Shown: piece by piece, positions 38,224-48,041 of the stretch
Layout: each line of letters opens with the position of its first letter
Position numbering within the stretch: the stretch's first letter is position 1
NCBI GenBank assembly: GCA_947454235.1
Contig: CANGIY010000002.1
Span: 248,001-312,000 of the forward strand
DNA length: 64,000 bases
Reading direction: 5' to 3'
Source: Chitinophagaceae bacterium
Lineage (GTDB): Bacteria; Bacteroidota; Bacteroidia; Chitinophagales; Chitinophagaceae
Notes under the pieces: model-generated
Told to the model about the DNA's origin: nothing
What the model saw: the letters and a program-made list of their open reading frames with translations, nothing else
Databases searched by the model: none
Made by a program: the position numbers and the translations under genes

Positions 38224-38598
38224 ATGATAGATAAAAAAAATCACGGCAGGTGTCTTAAAGCATTGATTCCCATTCGCGATGCGCTTGATGTCATTAATGG
38301 CAAATGGAAATTACAGATCATCATCGCACTTTCAGCGGGCAATAGCCGCTTCAAAGATATAGAGCGCCAAATACCTAAAATCACAGCCCGTATGCTTTCA
38401 AAAGAGCTCAAAGAGCTCGAAAACCACCATTTGGTAAAGCGTACTGTTTACGATTCACAGCCGGTAACGGTTGAGTACACTTTAACGCCCTACGCCGATA
38501 CGCTCGATGATGTCATAAAAGCCCTTCACGACTGGGGTGCCCAACACCGCAAAAAAATGAACGTCGACCCCGCCGAAAAAGTAACTGAACTGCTGTAA
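38224..38598 (+). CDS. HxlR family winged-helix transcriptional regulator (124 aa)
   Basis: HxlR/DUF24 regulators are dimeric winged-helix repressors or activators, some of which sense electrophiles or oxidants through an N-terminal cysteine. Here Cys10 (HGRCLKAL) is in the conserved place. The family core follows: IRDALDVINGKWKLQIIIAL, then RFKDIERQIPKITARMLSKE with the recognition helix and LVKRTVYDSQPVTVEYTLTP forming the wing. The ATG at 38224 is chosen; the TTG 33 bases upstream lies inside the promoter/operator. The gene probably represses itself and yceI through the 38162-38202 repeat. An SRPBCC gene follows 106 bp downstream. Confidence 0.93.
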   Translation: MIDKKNHGRCLKALIPIRDALDVINGKWKLQIIIALSAGNSRFKDIERQIPKITARMLSKELKELENHHLVKRTVYDSQPVTVEYTLTPYADTLDDVIKALHDWGAQHRKKMNVDPAEKVTELL

Positions 38599-38704
38599 AG
38601 AATAAAGATCTTTTGCCACAACCGTTCAGGCAGAAAATCTTCCGCTCAACACCTAAAAAACTCAAATTAACCCCCTAACTTCATCCCCTTCAAAACCAAC
38701 AACC

Positions 38705-39187
38705 ATGACCTACAATTTTTCAATCGATCTAGAAAACCAAACCGTACACATAACCCGAGAATTTAAAGCTACTCTAGAACTTGTTTGGGATGCCTGGACA
38801 AAAGCCGAAATCCTGGACAAATGGTGGGCTCCAAAGCCATTTGCATCTGTTACAAAAGTGATGAACTTCAAGGTGGGTGACCGCAGATTTTATGCCATGG
38901 TGGGCACTGAAGGATTTGAACGTTGGGCTATTCAAAAATACACTTCTATTACACCTAAAACCAACTTTAAATTCACCAGCGTTTTTGCCGATAAAGACGA
39001 AAACCCCGACATGTATGGTTCTGATTGGGATTTATCATTCACTGAACAAAATGGCTGTACAACATTGAGTATTTCTATCAGAAACGAATCACGCGAACGA
39101 ATGGAAAAAATGCTGGAAATGGGCTTCAAAGAAGGGTTTGAATTTTGTCTTCAACAACTCGATGAACTGTTAGCTTTGGGTAAATAA
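38705..39187 (+). CDS. SRPBCC (AHSA1/START-like) domain protein (160 aa)
   Basis: The sequence [21 protein letters not shown] followed by [19 protein letters not shown] is the hallmark of the AHSA1 (activator of Hsp90 ATPase homolog) branch of the SRPBCC fold. [20 protein letters not shown] and a long C-terminal helix ending [13 protein letters not shown] complete it. This hydrophobic-cavity fold binds lipids or small molecules; the bacterial members mostly have no known function. It is cytoplasmic. It follows the HxlR gene in the same direction and may share its transcript, although the gap is 106 bp. Confidence 0.88.
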   Translation: MTYNFSIDLENQTVHITREFKATLELVWDAWTKAEILDKWWAPKPFASVTKVMNFKVGDRRFYAMVGTEGFERWAIQKYTSITPKTNFKFTSVFADKDENPDMYGSDWDLSFTEQNGCTTLSISIRNESRERMEKMLEMGFKEGFEFCLQQLDELLALGK

Positions 39188-39209
39188 TTACTACGGCTAA
39201 GAAAGATAA

Positions 39210-41042
39210 CTATTCACTTTGTTGGATATTGAACTCACGAAAAACTTTGTCGAATTTACTGACATCGTAGTTGTGTTCTTTATATAAACCAATGTAAAAC
39301 TGAAATACTTTAATCCAGTTACTTTCGGTGCCTATTTTGTCATTGATATGGGCTTTGAAAATTGTAAACGCTTTATCATACTCATCGTTAAATACGTACA
39401 TATTAGCCAAATTCAAAAGCATCTCCCTATCCTCCGGGTACAATTTTACAGCCGCCTGTAAGTACTTGATCGCTTCAGAATACTTTTTATTATCGAGTAA
39501 AAACAAGCTTATTTCATGCAAACTCATCGCCGAAAGATCTAGCCCTTCCGGTTCATATACCTTTTTCGCAGGCGGGTAGTTTGTACCATCAACAGTACGT
39601 GTGTAACCATTTATGTTACCTGTCTTATCGTAGGTAAACTCTTTTATTGCTGCAAATTCTTCATTAAAAAAGCATTTTGGGCTGGTGAAGTACATCTTTA
39701 CACTGTTGCCATCTAAGTAAAAATTATACTCATTTCCGTTTTTATAAACTGCTGCCCATTTCTGTTCATAAACATAAATACCTTCATATTTCATCATGCT
39801 ACTATCGGGTACAGTAACACACTTTTTTCTTTTTGGGGCCTGATAGTAGTTTTTCCAGTTGTATGCTTTCGCAACACTGTTGATTATTTCTTGTAAAAGT
39901 TTCGGGTCTTCACTGTTCATAAACACCACACATCCATAACCTCCAACCATACTTGCGACAAAATCCCCACAGAATCCGTCGTTCCCTGCCCCATGTTCAA
40001 AATATTGAGCTCCATTTTTATCAATTAAAAACAAACCCATGGAGGTGGGCCCATCTTTATATTGCGTCAAGTGCAGCTTAATCATATCGCTGTTCAACAC
40101 CTTTGAATGACCGCCACGGCCTGCTCGCTGCAAATCAATGATGTATTTACTTAAATCAGTCGGATTCGTCCATAGCCCTGCTGCTGCTTGTTCGGGGTAA
40201 ACATGAAACTTCCCTGGAATCTCTACCCCATTTTTTGTGTAACCTGCTGCACAAAGCGCGCGTTTATCTAATGGTGGTGGCTGGCTAAAAAAACTGTTTG
40301 CCATACCAAGTGGTTTCAATACATTATTCTGCATCCAAACATCGTACTTTTCATGTGTAACATCTGTAAGCAGCAATTGAGATATGGTTACTCCTCCACC
40401 CGAATACATATACCCTAAATCAGGCTCCATCATGCTACGTACCGGAAGTGTAAGTGCGGGCTTTTTACCATCTAAAACATCAGTGACGCAGGGGATTTTT
40501 CCATTAATATTATGACCGGGAAAGCCATGAACACTTAGACCAGCATAATGACTTAAAATATTCGCCAAACTAATCTTCTTCCCTTGTGCCACAGAATCAT
40601 AAGGAAACTTCCAGCTAGTGAGGTAGTTATTTACATCTTCATTCATTTTTACCTTACCCTCCTGTGCCAACTTCAATATACCAACTGCATTCAATGCCTT
40701 ACTTATTGACCCCGGTTCGAACAACGTTTCAGGAGTTACAGGTCGTTTTTCTCCTTCATCAGCCCATCCGTACCCTTTTGCCCAAGCAACTTTATAATTT
40801 TCAATAACGGCAATACTCACTCCTTTGACCTTGTAGTATTTCATTCTCTCCAAAATACTGTAAGGACGCTCATCGTTTACAAGAATATTGCCGCAAATAT
40901 TACCCTCAACTTGTTTTATCTTTTTGAGTACCTCAGGAGCATACTTTACCTGGCTGATAGCAATATCTCCCGTTAGAGTTAATGCAATAAGCAAAAATGA
41001 AAAAAACTTCACTGGTGCATTGGCGATAGACATAGAACTCAT
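39210..41042 (-). CDS. Serine hydrolase (class C beta-lactamase fold) with C-terminal TPRs (610 aa)
   Basis: The ATG at 41042 gives a signal peptide (PVKFFSFLLIALTLTGDIA). The beta-lactamase/PBP-like domain has the SxxK nucleophile motif in FEPGSISKALNAVG, a Tyr motif in MYSGGGVTISQLLL and FEHGAGNDGFCGDF late in the domain (HxG triad). After ~400 residues comes a lipocalin-like middle part. TPR-like helices follow near the end (EAIKYLQAAVKLYPEDREML, YDKAFTIFKAHIND). Such proteins act as D-aminopeptidases, esterases or peptidases in the periplasm; the exact reaction cannot be read. Its 5' side faces the divergent TPR-PAS protein gene. Confidence 0.88.
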   Translation of the reverse strand: MSSMSIANAPVKFFSFLLIALTLTGDIAISQVKYAPEVLKKIKQVEGNICGNILVNDERPYSILERMKYYKVKGVSIAVIENYKVAWAKGYGWADEGEKRPVTPETLFEPGSISKALNAVGILKLAQEGKVKMNEDVNNYLTSWKFPYDSVAQGKKISLANILSHYAGLSVHGFPGHNINGKIPCVTDVLDGKKPALTLPVRSMMEPDLGYMYSGGGVTISQLLLTDVTHEKYDVWMQNNVLKPLGMANSFFSQPPPLDKRALCAAGYTKNGVEIPGKFHVYPEQAAAGLWTNPTDLSKYIIDLQRAGRGGHSKVLNSDMIKLHLTQYKDGPTSMGLFLIDKNGAQYFEHGAGNDGFCGDFVASMVGGYGCVVFMNSEDPKLLQEIINSVAKAYNWKNYYQAPKRKKCVTVPDSSMMKYEGIYVYEQKWAAVYKNGNEYNFYLDGNSVKMYFTSPKCFFNEEFAAIKEFTYDKTGNINGYTRTVDGTNYPPAKKVYEPEGLDLSAMSLHEISLFLLDNKKYSEAIKYLQAAVKLYPEDREMLLNLANMYVFNDEYDKAFTIFKAHINDKIGTESNWIKVFQFYIGLYKEHNYDVSKFDKVFREFNIQQSE

Positions 41043-41264
41043 TTTACTTATCAAGCAACTGCAAATTAATCCTATTTCATTACTTGTTAGTACTAATAAC
41101 TCATCGTATTTTTTGTTTTTACATTCTGCTTTCAAATTGAGGGAGTACTTAAATACCGGGGAGCGAATCCAAGATTCACTAATTAACTTTTTTGTTATTT
41201 TTTTACTATTTGTAGTGATACATAGGGACTTAGCTACCTCTACCTTGCGCCACTATTTCGAAAA

Positions 41265-43271
41265 GTGAGAGTTAACTGTACAATAAGACAAGTATTAGCG
41301 ATGATATTGTGTCTGCAATTATTGGGATGCCAATGGTTGCAAAAAGACGGGCCTTTAACCGGCAATTATTATAAAAATATAAACCAGACTCTGGATAGTG
41401 TCAGGATAAAATACAATCATGACAGCGCAAAATTCATTTACGAAATCAATAAACTTGCTGATGGCAAGCCGATTTCCGATGATGAAAAATATGCCATTTG
41501 CAGAGCAAAGTTTCGGCTGTATACAAACAGTTTTAATAATTCAGACAAGGCACTACTATACGTTGATACATTATTACAGCTTTCAAAATTACATGGAATA
41601 ACAGACAGAGTTAATAAAGAGTTTGAAGCATTTAATAGCCGGGCAAATATCTTGTATAAAACTGACAGATTTGATGAAGCGTTTAAAAATTACGGTAAAG
41701 CACAACTGATAGCCGATACAACTAAAACACCGCACATAAAATCGCGTTTTTTCCATACGCTCGCAATGGCTTGTTATTCAGGGGAAGATTACCTACAGGC
41801 GGCTCGTTTGTTTAAATCGGCATACAAAGCAATAGAGCACGATTCAAACATTCAAACTAATCGTCGTCATGCTTATGTGCAGGAAGTATTAGATAATACT
41901 GGGCTTTCATACTACAAATGTGGAATGTTTGATAGCGCAATGTTCTACTACAGATCGGCTAGAAACAAAGTAATTGAATGGGGAAGCGAGAAAAACAATA
42001 CCGACAGTATTGGCCTCGTAATTGACCGGTCTATAATTGAAGGCAATCTGGGGGCACTATTTGCTGAAACCGGAAAGCTCGATTCCGCAGAACACTACTT
42101 CAAATCCTCCATTCAACTTAACCACGATTACATGCTTCGCGACAAGGAGTTTAACGAGATAAAACTCTCTGCCCTGCTTATAAAAATGGGAAGAACGAAG
42201 GAGGCATTCAGCATTTTAGAAAATACACGACAACTAAAAAGTTTAGAATCAAGCAATAATCGCCACGGAGATAGTTTGGAATTAGTCAACCGCCTCGCTG
42301 AGGTTATGTATCAATACTATGAATCTATTGGCGATTACAAGAGTGCGATGAAAGAAATGGAAACTCACCATTTACTGGAGGAGTCAAAATGGAAACAAAA
42401 TGCAAAATTAAAATTACATACCGTTGAAAACGGATTGGAACATGCCCTGAATGAAGTTCAAATTGATGAGCTTCAGCAAAATAAGAAAATTCAAAATTTG
42501 CAAATCATCATACTTGTGCTTGTAGGCGTTTTAGGTTTTGGAATTTCTTATTCACTGAACAAGCGTAAGAAAAGAAAAATTAAGCAGTTGGTCGATGCCC
42601 ACGATGAAGTTGTAACACAAAGCTCGGCGAAAGAACAAGAACTCATACAAAAAAACAAACGGGACCGGGACAATTATCTGTCGCTACTCGAAAATACTGA
42701 CGCATGTTTATGGTCTATCGACAAAGACTTAAATCTACTTGCATTTAATAAAATGTACAGAAAGCACATGGCAGCTCTTACCGATATTTCACCTGCTGTC
42801 GGGCAAAAAGATTTGATTTTGAATCTCCCGAAAAGCTTTTCAGAGAAAGTAATCGAAGGATATAAAGTCGCCATGGGCGGTGTAACGACACAACTATTGG
42901 ATAAAGGATTTGAAGAAAACGGCGAACAAACAGACATAGCGATGGTATTTATTCCTTTTTTTGATGCACAGGGAAATGTCGTTTCGGTATCTTGTTCAAG
43001 AAGAGATATATCGCAGTTTACCAAGCTGAAACAATCACTAGAACAGAATAACGAGCAATTTAAAAATATTGCATGGCTTCAGTCGCATAAACTCAGGGGG
43101 CCATTATCTACTGCAATGGGCATCGTACAGTTACTCTCAGAGCCTCAGGCACTCATCATTGAAAAAAACTGGGACGAACTAATAACTGGACTTAAATTAA
43201 AACTAACAGAACTAGATGCAATTATTCATGAAATCGTCGGACAAACTTATACCAGCAAACACGACTTATAG
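41265..43271 (+). CDS. TPR-TM-PAS protein ending in a histidine-kinase DHp without ATPase domain (668 aa)
   Basis: The GTG start gives an Arg-containing n-region and a lipobox (LQLLGC, Cys22); the ATG at 41301 would leave a signal too short. Residues ~60-390 are TPR helices, presumably periplasmic. A transmembrane helix is at ~412-432 (NLQIIILVLVGVLGFGISY), then a short coiled coil, a PAS domain at ~470-590 (SLLENTDACLWSIDKDLNLL) and a DHp-like helix with IAWLQSHKLRGPLSTAMG, His at about 608. The protein then stops. No HATPase (N, G1, G2 boxes) follows in any frame. It could be phosphorylated by another kinase or sense and transmit without phosphorylation. It is divergent from the serine hydrolase. 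Confidence 0.85.
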   Translation: MRVNCTIRQVLAMILCLQLLGCQWLQKDGPLTGNYYKNINQTLDSVRIKYNHDSAKFIYEINKLADGKPISDDEKYAICRAKFRLYTNSFNNSDKALLYVDTLLQLSKLHGITDRVNKEFEAFNSRANILYKTDRFDEAFKNYGKAQLIADTTKTPHIKSRFFHTLAMACYSGEDYLQAARLFKSAYKAIEHDSNIQTNRRHAYVQEVLDNTGLSYYKCGMFDSAMFYYRSARNKVIEWGSEKNNTDSIGLVIDRSIIEGNLGALFAETGKLDSAEHYFKSSIQLNHDYMLRDKEFNEIKLSALLIKMGRTKEAFSILENTRQLKSLESSNNRHGDSLELVNRLAEVMYQYYESIGDYKSAMKEMETHHLLEESKWKQNAKLKLHTVENGLEHALNEVQIDELQQNKKIQNLQIIILVLVGVLGFGISYSLNKRKKRKIKQLVDAHDEVVTQSSAKEQELIQKNKRDRDNYLSLLENTDACLWSIDKDLNLLAFNKMYRKHMAALTDISPAVGQKDLILNLPKSFSEKVIEGYKVAMGGVTTQLLDKGFEENGEQTDIAMVFIPFFDAQGNVVSVSCSRRDISQFTKLKQSLEQNNEQFKNIAWLQSHKLRGPLSTAMGIVQLLSEPQALIIEKNWDELITGLKLKLTELDAIIHEIVGQTYTSKHDL

Positions 43272-44026
43272 ACACATCACTACAACTTTCCCCCACCACA
43301 AAACAACATTCTCAATTTGCTATAAAAGTAAAAATCGCACCCATGTCAGGCTTGACCATTAACAACCTACATCCATAAACTATCGCCGTTCAATCTCACC
43401 ATGAAACCGGGATGAACGCTCAACCATTTATAACCATCATCTAAAACACAAAAAATCGCGTTTTAAAACCACAACAAAAACCACCCTGTGTGTTTCAAAA
43501 CAATCTATTTCAAACATGCTTCTGCTTTTTATTTTTATCATTTTCATTACCCGCTACGATTTCAAAAAATTCCCAAAAACAGAAAACCCAAAAGAAAAAC
43601 TGAATTGATTACGAAATATTAGATACCCACAACTAACGCAGTTTGAGGCGCAGGCCATGTGCGCAGCAACCTGTGTCAGTGGGAAATCTCGACCATAAGC
43701 GCGTGGCCTCGGCGACCTTGGCGCGGCGGAGCCGAAATTATGGGCGCCTTGTCCCGAACTTGCTTCGGGATTGCCGCGCTTTTTTGTCAAGAAAAAAGCG
43801 CGAACAGATGTTCAGATAACACTCGTCAAAGTGCTTATGAGGCCCAATTATACTCTTCATTCAGTTATTAAAATCAAATACATCCCTACGGTAGATAGTT
43901 CAAGACAAATAGGCAAACCGCCCGAACTCGACCATATCAACCAACATACACCTCTCTTAATCCCTCACACAACGAATTCAAACCACCCTCTCTTGCCAAT
44001 CCACTAATTTCCTTTACTTTAGCGTT
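43272..44026. repeat. Intergenic region with hairpin repeats
   Basis: No gene is supported. 43630-43680 matches the stretch 21402-21450 (acgcag ... gccatgtgcgc ... caacctg). 43751-43769 contains the inverted repeat cccgaa/ttcggg. 43775-43802 is a perfect 11-bp inverted repeat (cgcgctttttt/aaaaaagcgcg) with a 6-base loop. cccgaactcgaccatat at 43921 is the shared end motif of the 93-bp repeat. The mltG promoter is at the right end. Confidence 0.65.
43993..44022 (+). promoter_or_regulatory. Candidate mltG promoter (TTG-19-TACTTTAG)
   Basis: TTG at 43993-43995 and TACTTTAG at 44015-44022 have a 19-base gap. The -7 element deviates at one position from TAnnTTTG and lies 5 bases before the ATG at 44027, so the leader would be very short. 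Confidence 0.45.
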
Positions 44027-45052
44027 ATGGCGAGAACAAAAAAGAAAAAGTCAGCTTTACCCAAAATAATACTGGTTACAATTGTACTATTGGCTGCAAT
44101 TGTGGGTTTTCTGGCTTTCGGACCCAATACAACGCGCGACAAATACATATTTGTTCATACAGGCAGTACTTACGATAAACTCATCGAAGAACTCAAAGAC
44201 GAAGGCGTAATTACAAGCACTTTCACCTTCAATATACTAGCAAATGTTGCCCAATTACCTAGCCACATCAAGCCGGGCAGGTATCAGGTAAAACGCTTCA
44301 TGAGCAATTACGAACTCGTAAAAATGTTACGCCAGGGCAGGCAGACGGAAGTAAAACTCGTGCTCAATAAATACCGACTCAAACGCGATTTAGCACATTT
44401 CATGGGTACAAACCTTGAAATCGACAGCACCGAATTACTCACAAAACTCAACGACCCTACATTTTGCGCGCAATACAACCTTGACACCAACACTATTCTG
44501 GCATTGTTCATCCCCAATAGCTATGAATTTTACTGGAACACCAATATCGAAAACGTACTCAAAAAAATCTCTAAAAACTACCAGCATTACTGGAGCGAAG
44601 AGCGCAAACAAAAAGCACAAAAATTGGGTCTAAAACCCGAAGAAGTAATTACTGTTGCGTCTATTATAGAAGAAGAAACCAACTCCAGCGAAGACAAACC
44701 CAACATAGCCAGTGTGTACCTCAACCGACTGAAAAAAGGCATGAAGCTACAAGCCGACCCAACCGTAAAATATGCGGTGGGTGACTTTAACATTCGCAGA
44801 ATTGGTGGCGCAATGTTGGGTAACCAGTCGCCATACAACACTTACCAACATCAGGGATTACCTCCGGGACCCATTTGTACTCCCTCTCCGGCAACCATCG
44901 ATGCGGTTTTAGATGCACCACAAACTAAATACATCTTCTTTTGTGCGGCCCCCGACTTAAAAGGAGGTAGCGTATTTGCCGCAACCGATGCCGAGCACCT
45001 CAAAAATGCACGCGCCTATCAAAAAGCCCTCAATGAACGCGGTATTCACTAA
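44027..45052 (+). CDS. mltG: Endolytic murein transglycosylase MltG (341 aa)
   Basis: MltG cleaves nascent glycan strands at the inner membrane and helps set their length. An N-terminal cytosolic Lys-rich segment and one membrane helix (IILVTIVLLAAIVGFLAF) are followed by a LysM-like domain (IFVHTGSTYDKLIEELKDEG). The YceG catalytic domain has ASIIEEETNSSEDKPNIA with the catalytic Glu, LQADPTVKYAVGD and SPYNTYQHQGLPPGPI. The length fits the family. It stands upstream of the proline dehydrogenase gene, from which it is separated by 88 bp with a new promoter. Confidence 0.95.
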   Translation: MARTKKKKSALPKIILVTIVLLAAIVGFLAFGPNTTRDKYIFVHTGSTYDKLIEELKDEGVITSTFTFNILANVAQLPSHIKPGRYQVKRFMSNYELVKMLRQGRQTEVKLVLNKYRLKRDLAHFMGTNLEIDSTELLTKLNDPTFCAQYNLDTNTILALFIPNSYEFYWNTNIENVLKKISKNYQHYWSEERKQKAQKLGLKPEEVITVASIIEEETNSSEDKPNIASVYLNRLKKGMKLQADPTVKYAVGDFNIRRIGGAMLGNQSPYNTYQHQGLPPGPICTPSPATIDAVLDAPQTKYIFFCAAPDLKGGSVFAATDAEHLKNARAYQKALNERGIH

Positions 45053-45115
45053 CCATTACCCACAAGTGTGAATCACTCATAACCAATATCATTAGTTTCT
45101 AAAAGATGCGGGCAT

Positions 45116-45123
45116 TACCTTTG
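45116..45123 (+). promoter_or_regulatory. -7 promoter element TACCTTTG for the proline dehydrogenase operon
   Basis: Exact TAnnTTTG match 17 bases before the ATG at 45141. A canonical -33 TTG was not found. Confidence 0.6.
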
Positions 45124-45140
45124 CATCGAATTTCAAAGCT

Positions 45141-46307
45141 ATGTTACCACAATTCGACAATACTGAAATCGCATTCAAATACAGGTCAAATGCCGAAATG
45201 AAACGTGCTAATTTCCTGTTTTCTTCTATGAGCTCCCCAACCATTACCAGTGTTGGCATGAAGCTCACTCAGTTTGCAATTTCCTTTAAGTTACCGGTGA
45301 AAGGCGTAATCAAAAAGACCCTCTTCCAACATTTTTGTGGTGGTGAAACTATGGATGAAGCCGCACAAACTGCCGCAAACATCGGTCGTTTTGGTGTAGG
45401 TACAATCCTTGATTATGGCGTTGAAGGCAAGGAATCGGAAGCTGAATTTGACAAAGCTGTTCCTGAATTCATTAAAGCCATTAAGTACGCGGCAGGCAAT
45501 AAAAACATTCCATTCATTTCTATGAAAGTGACGGGTTTTTCGAGATTCGCACTTTTAGAGAAAATGCATGCCAAAATTGAGCTTAGCGAAACTGAAAAAG
45601 CTGAATGGCAACGCATATATAATCGCATTGATCAGGTGTGTAAAGCCGCATCTGATAACAACATTATGGTATTGGTTGATGCCGAAGAAAGCTGGATCCA
45701 ACAGCCGGTTGACGACCTTACCGATGCCATGATGGAGAAATACAATACTTCAAAAGTCATTGTTTTCAATACATTCCAGTTATACAGGCACGACCGTTAC
45801 GAGTTCCTCAAAGTGTCTTCCGACAGGGCAAAATCAAAAGGCTACTTGTTGGGCGCAAAACTGGTACGTGGTGCATACATGGAAAAAGAACGCACTCGTG
45901 CAGCCGAACTCGGTTATCGTGACCCAATTCAACCTACTAAAGAAGCGACCGACAAGGACTACGATGCTGCTGCACTGTATTGCTTACAAAACCTCGACCA
46001 TCTTACCGTGTTTATAGGCACCCACAACGAAAACAGTTGTTTGAAAGCTGCTAAATACATGATTGACAATAACATCGATGCCAAAACCGACAAGGTTTAT
46101 TTCTCTCAGCTTTTCGGCATGAGCGATAATATCTCTTTTAATCTGGCACACGAAGGCTACCATGTGGCTAAGTACTTACCTTATGGTCCGGTGTACGATG
46201 TAATTCCATATCTCATGCGCAGGGCTCAGGAAAATACTTCTGTAGCAGGTCAAACAGGCCGGGAATTAGGCTTGATTCAAAAAGAACTTAAACGCAGGGG
46301 CATTTAA
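45141..46307 (+). CDS. Proline dehydrogenase (388 aa)
   Basis: A flavin enzyme oxidising proline to pyrroline-5-carboxylate. The TIM-barrel (PRODH) motifs are IMVLVDAEESWIQQPVDDL, VFNTFQLYRHDRYEFLK, GAKLVRGAYMEKERTRA, FIGTHNENSCLKA, QLFGMSDNISFNLA and the C-terminal IPYLMRRAQENTSV with the substrate-binding RRxxEN. It is a stand-alone monofunctional type without the aldehyde dehydrogenase half of PutA. Co-transcribed with ade, which starts 5 bp downstream. Confidence 0.95.
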   Translation: MLPQFDNTEIAFKYRSNAEMKRANFLFSSMSSPTITSVGMKLTQFAISFKLPVKGVIKKTLFQHFCGGETMDEAAQTAANIGRFGVGTILDYGVEGKESEAEFDKAVPEFIKAIKYAAGNKNIPFISMKVTGFSRFALLEKMHAKIELSETEKAEWQRIYNRIDQVCKAASDNNIMVLVDAEESWIQQPVDDLTDAMMEKYNTSKVIVFNTFQLYRHDRYEFLKVSSDRAKSKGYLLGAKLVRGAYMEKERTRAAELGYRDPIQPTKEATDKDYDAAALYCLQNLDHLTVFIGTHNENSCLKAAKYMIDNNIDAKTDKVYFSQLFGMSDNISFNLAHEGYHVAKYLPYGPVYDVIPYLMRRAQENTSVAGQTGRELGLIQKELKRRGI

Positions 46308-46312
46308 TCAAA

Positions 46313-47944
46313 GTGCAAAAAACGGTTTCAGGCAGGCTCATAGATGTTCATAGCAGGACAATTTATCCTGCCACCATATCTATTGAGCAAGGCAAAATAA
46401 CATCTATTGTGCCATGTGACAATGCACCTGAAACATACATTTGCCCCGGCTTTGTTGATGCCCATATACACATCGAAAGTTCAATGTTGCTGCCTGCAGC
46501 ATTTGCACATAAAGCGGTGCAACATGGCACTATCGCCACCATCTCTGACCCGCACGAAATAGCCAACGTGTGTGGTATAGAAGGCGTGCAGTACATGATT
46601 GACAACAGCAAGAAAGCACCACTAAAAATATTCTTTGGAGCACCTTCATGTGTGCCTGCCACCAGCTTTGAGACCGCAGGTGCCACACTCAATGCCGCCG
46701 ACACTGCCCAAATGCTGTCTAATAAAGACATCTGGTATCTTTCAGAAATGATGAATTACCCTGGTGTATTGTTCAACGATAGCGAAGTAATGGCAAAAAT
46801 CGCGGCAGCGCAAAATGTAGGCAAACCCGTTGATGGACATGCGCCTGGCTTACGTGGCGCCGACGCTCAAAAATATTGCAGCGCCGGTATCACTACTGAC
46901 CATGAGTGTTTTACCCTGGAAGAAGCAGAAGAAAAAATAGCCTTGGGGATGCACATTCTTATTAGGGAAGGAAGTGCTGCAAAAAACTACAATGCCCTAC
47001 ACCCGCTTATTGCAAAACACCCTGAAAAAGTAATGTTTTGCAGCGACGACAAACACCCTGATGAGTTAATGTTGCACCACATCAACGAGACTGTAAAACG
47101 CTCGCTGAAACTGGGCTACGATTTATTTGATGTCCTTAGAATTGCTTCTTGTAACCCCATCAACCATTATAAAGTTCCGGTTGGGCAATTGCGCGTGGGC
47201 GACCCTGCCGACTTCTTGATTATCAACAATACTACCGATTTTCAAGTTCGTGAAAACTGGATTAACGGTACATGCGTTTTCAGCAAAGGAGAAACGCATT
47301 TCGAAATTCCAACAGAACAAGCCATCAATAGTTTTAAAGTACAACCTTTAGATGTCACTCAGTTTAAAGTCTTTTCCAATCAAAATACCACTTCAATTAA
47401 TGTAATTGAAGCCATTGAAGGTCAGTTAATTACTAATAAAATAGCAGCAACGCCGCTTGTAAAAAATGGGGAAATTGTAAGTGATACCGAAAACGACATT
47501 CTAAAAATTGTAGTCGTAAACCGTTATACCCCAAACCCTACTCCAGCCGTTGCTTTCATTAAAAATTTCGGACTGAAACATGGCGCAATCGCTTCAACTG
47601 TTGGTCACGACTGCCACAATATCATTTGTGTTGGTGTCGACGATGATGCTATTTGCAAAGCTGTCAATTTACTCATTGCACACCAGGGAGGTATCTCAGT
47701 AGTGGGCAACCAAAACAAAGTGCTCCCCTTGCCAGTTGCCGGACTGATGTCTTTAGAAAGATGCGAAACAGTGGGTTCCCTCTACGCAGAAGTGGATGCT
47801 GAGGCAAAAGCATTAGGCTGTACCTTACACGCGCCATTCATGACTTTGTCGTTTATGGCATTGCTTGTAATACCTTCCCTCAAACTCAGCGACCTTGGGC
47901 TTTTTGATGGTTCAGCATTCAAATTCGTTGATGTTCAGGCATAA
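46313..47944 (+). CDS. ade: Adenine deaminase (543 aa)
   Basis: Converts adenine to hypoxanthine and ammonia in purine salvage. The amidohydrolase metal motif VDAHIHIESSM is followed by TIATISDPHEIANVCG, the GKPVDGHAPGLRG segment and the metal Asp/His region FCSDDKHPDELM. The C-terminal half carries the Ade-specific VGHDCHNIICVGVDDDAI. The start codon is GTG, 5 bp after the proline dehydrogenase stop. The length is slightly short of typical (~570-590). Confidence 0.94.
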   Translation: MQKTVSGRLIDVHSRTIYPATISIEQGKITSIVPCDNAPETYICPGFVDAHIHIESSMLLPAAFAHKAVQHGTIATISDPHEIANVCGIEGVQYMIDNSKKAPLKIFFGAPSCVPATSFETAGATLNAADTAQMLSNKDIWYLSEMMNYPGVLFNDSEVMAKIAAAQNVGKPVDGHAPGLRGADAQKYCSAGITTDHECFTLEEAEEKIALGMHILIREGSAAKNYNALHPLIAKHPEKVMFCSDDKHPDELMLHHINETVKRSLKLGYDLFDVLRIASCNPINHYKVPVGQLRVGDPADFLIINNTTDFQVRENWINGTCVFSKGETHFEIPTEQAINSFKVQPLDVTQFKVFSNQNTTSINVIEAIEGQLITNKIAATPLVKNGEIVSDTENDILKIVVVNRYTPNPTPAVAFIKNFGLKHGAIASTVGHDCHNIICVGVDDDAICKAVNLLIAHQGGISVVGNQNKVLPLPVAGLMSLERCETVGSLYAEVDAEAKALGCTLHAPFMTLSFMALLVIPSLKLSDLGLFDGSAFKFVDVQA

Positions 47945-48010
47945 TCTTGTGTCAATCTATTCATAGGCACATTTATTTCAAGAATCGCCACCCCATTGAT
48001 TTGTAACTCG

Positions 48011-48018
48011 TATTTTTG
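48011..48018 (+). promoter_or_regulatory. -7 promoter element TATTTTTG for mutS2
   Basis: TAnnTTTG match 23 bases before the ATG at 48042. No well-spaced -33 TTG was seen. Confidence 0.5.
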
Positions 48019-48041
48019 CGCCCTATTGGTGAATTAAACGC

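Noticed and set aside
37528-38244. Longer YceI start at 38244
   Set aside because: It would run through the operator and both promoters; the ATG at 38106 begins a proper signal peptide.
43554-43871. Short ORFs (78, 70 aa) around the repeats
   Set aside because: They coincide with inverted-repeat DNA and have no recognisable protein features.
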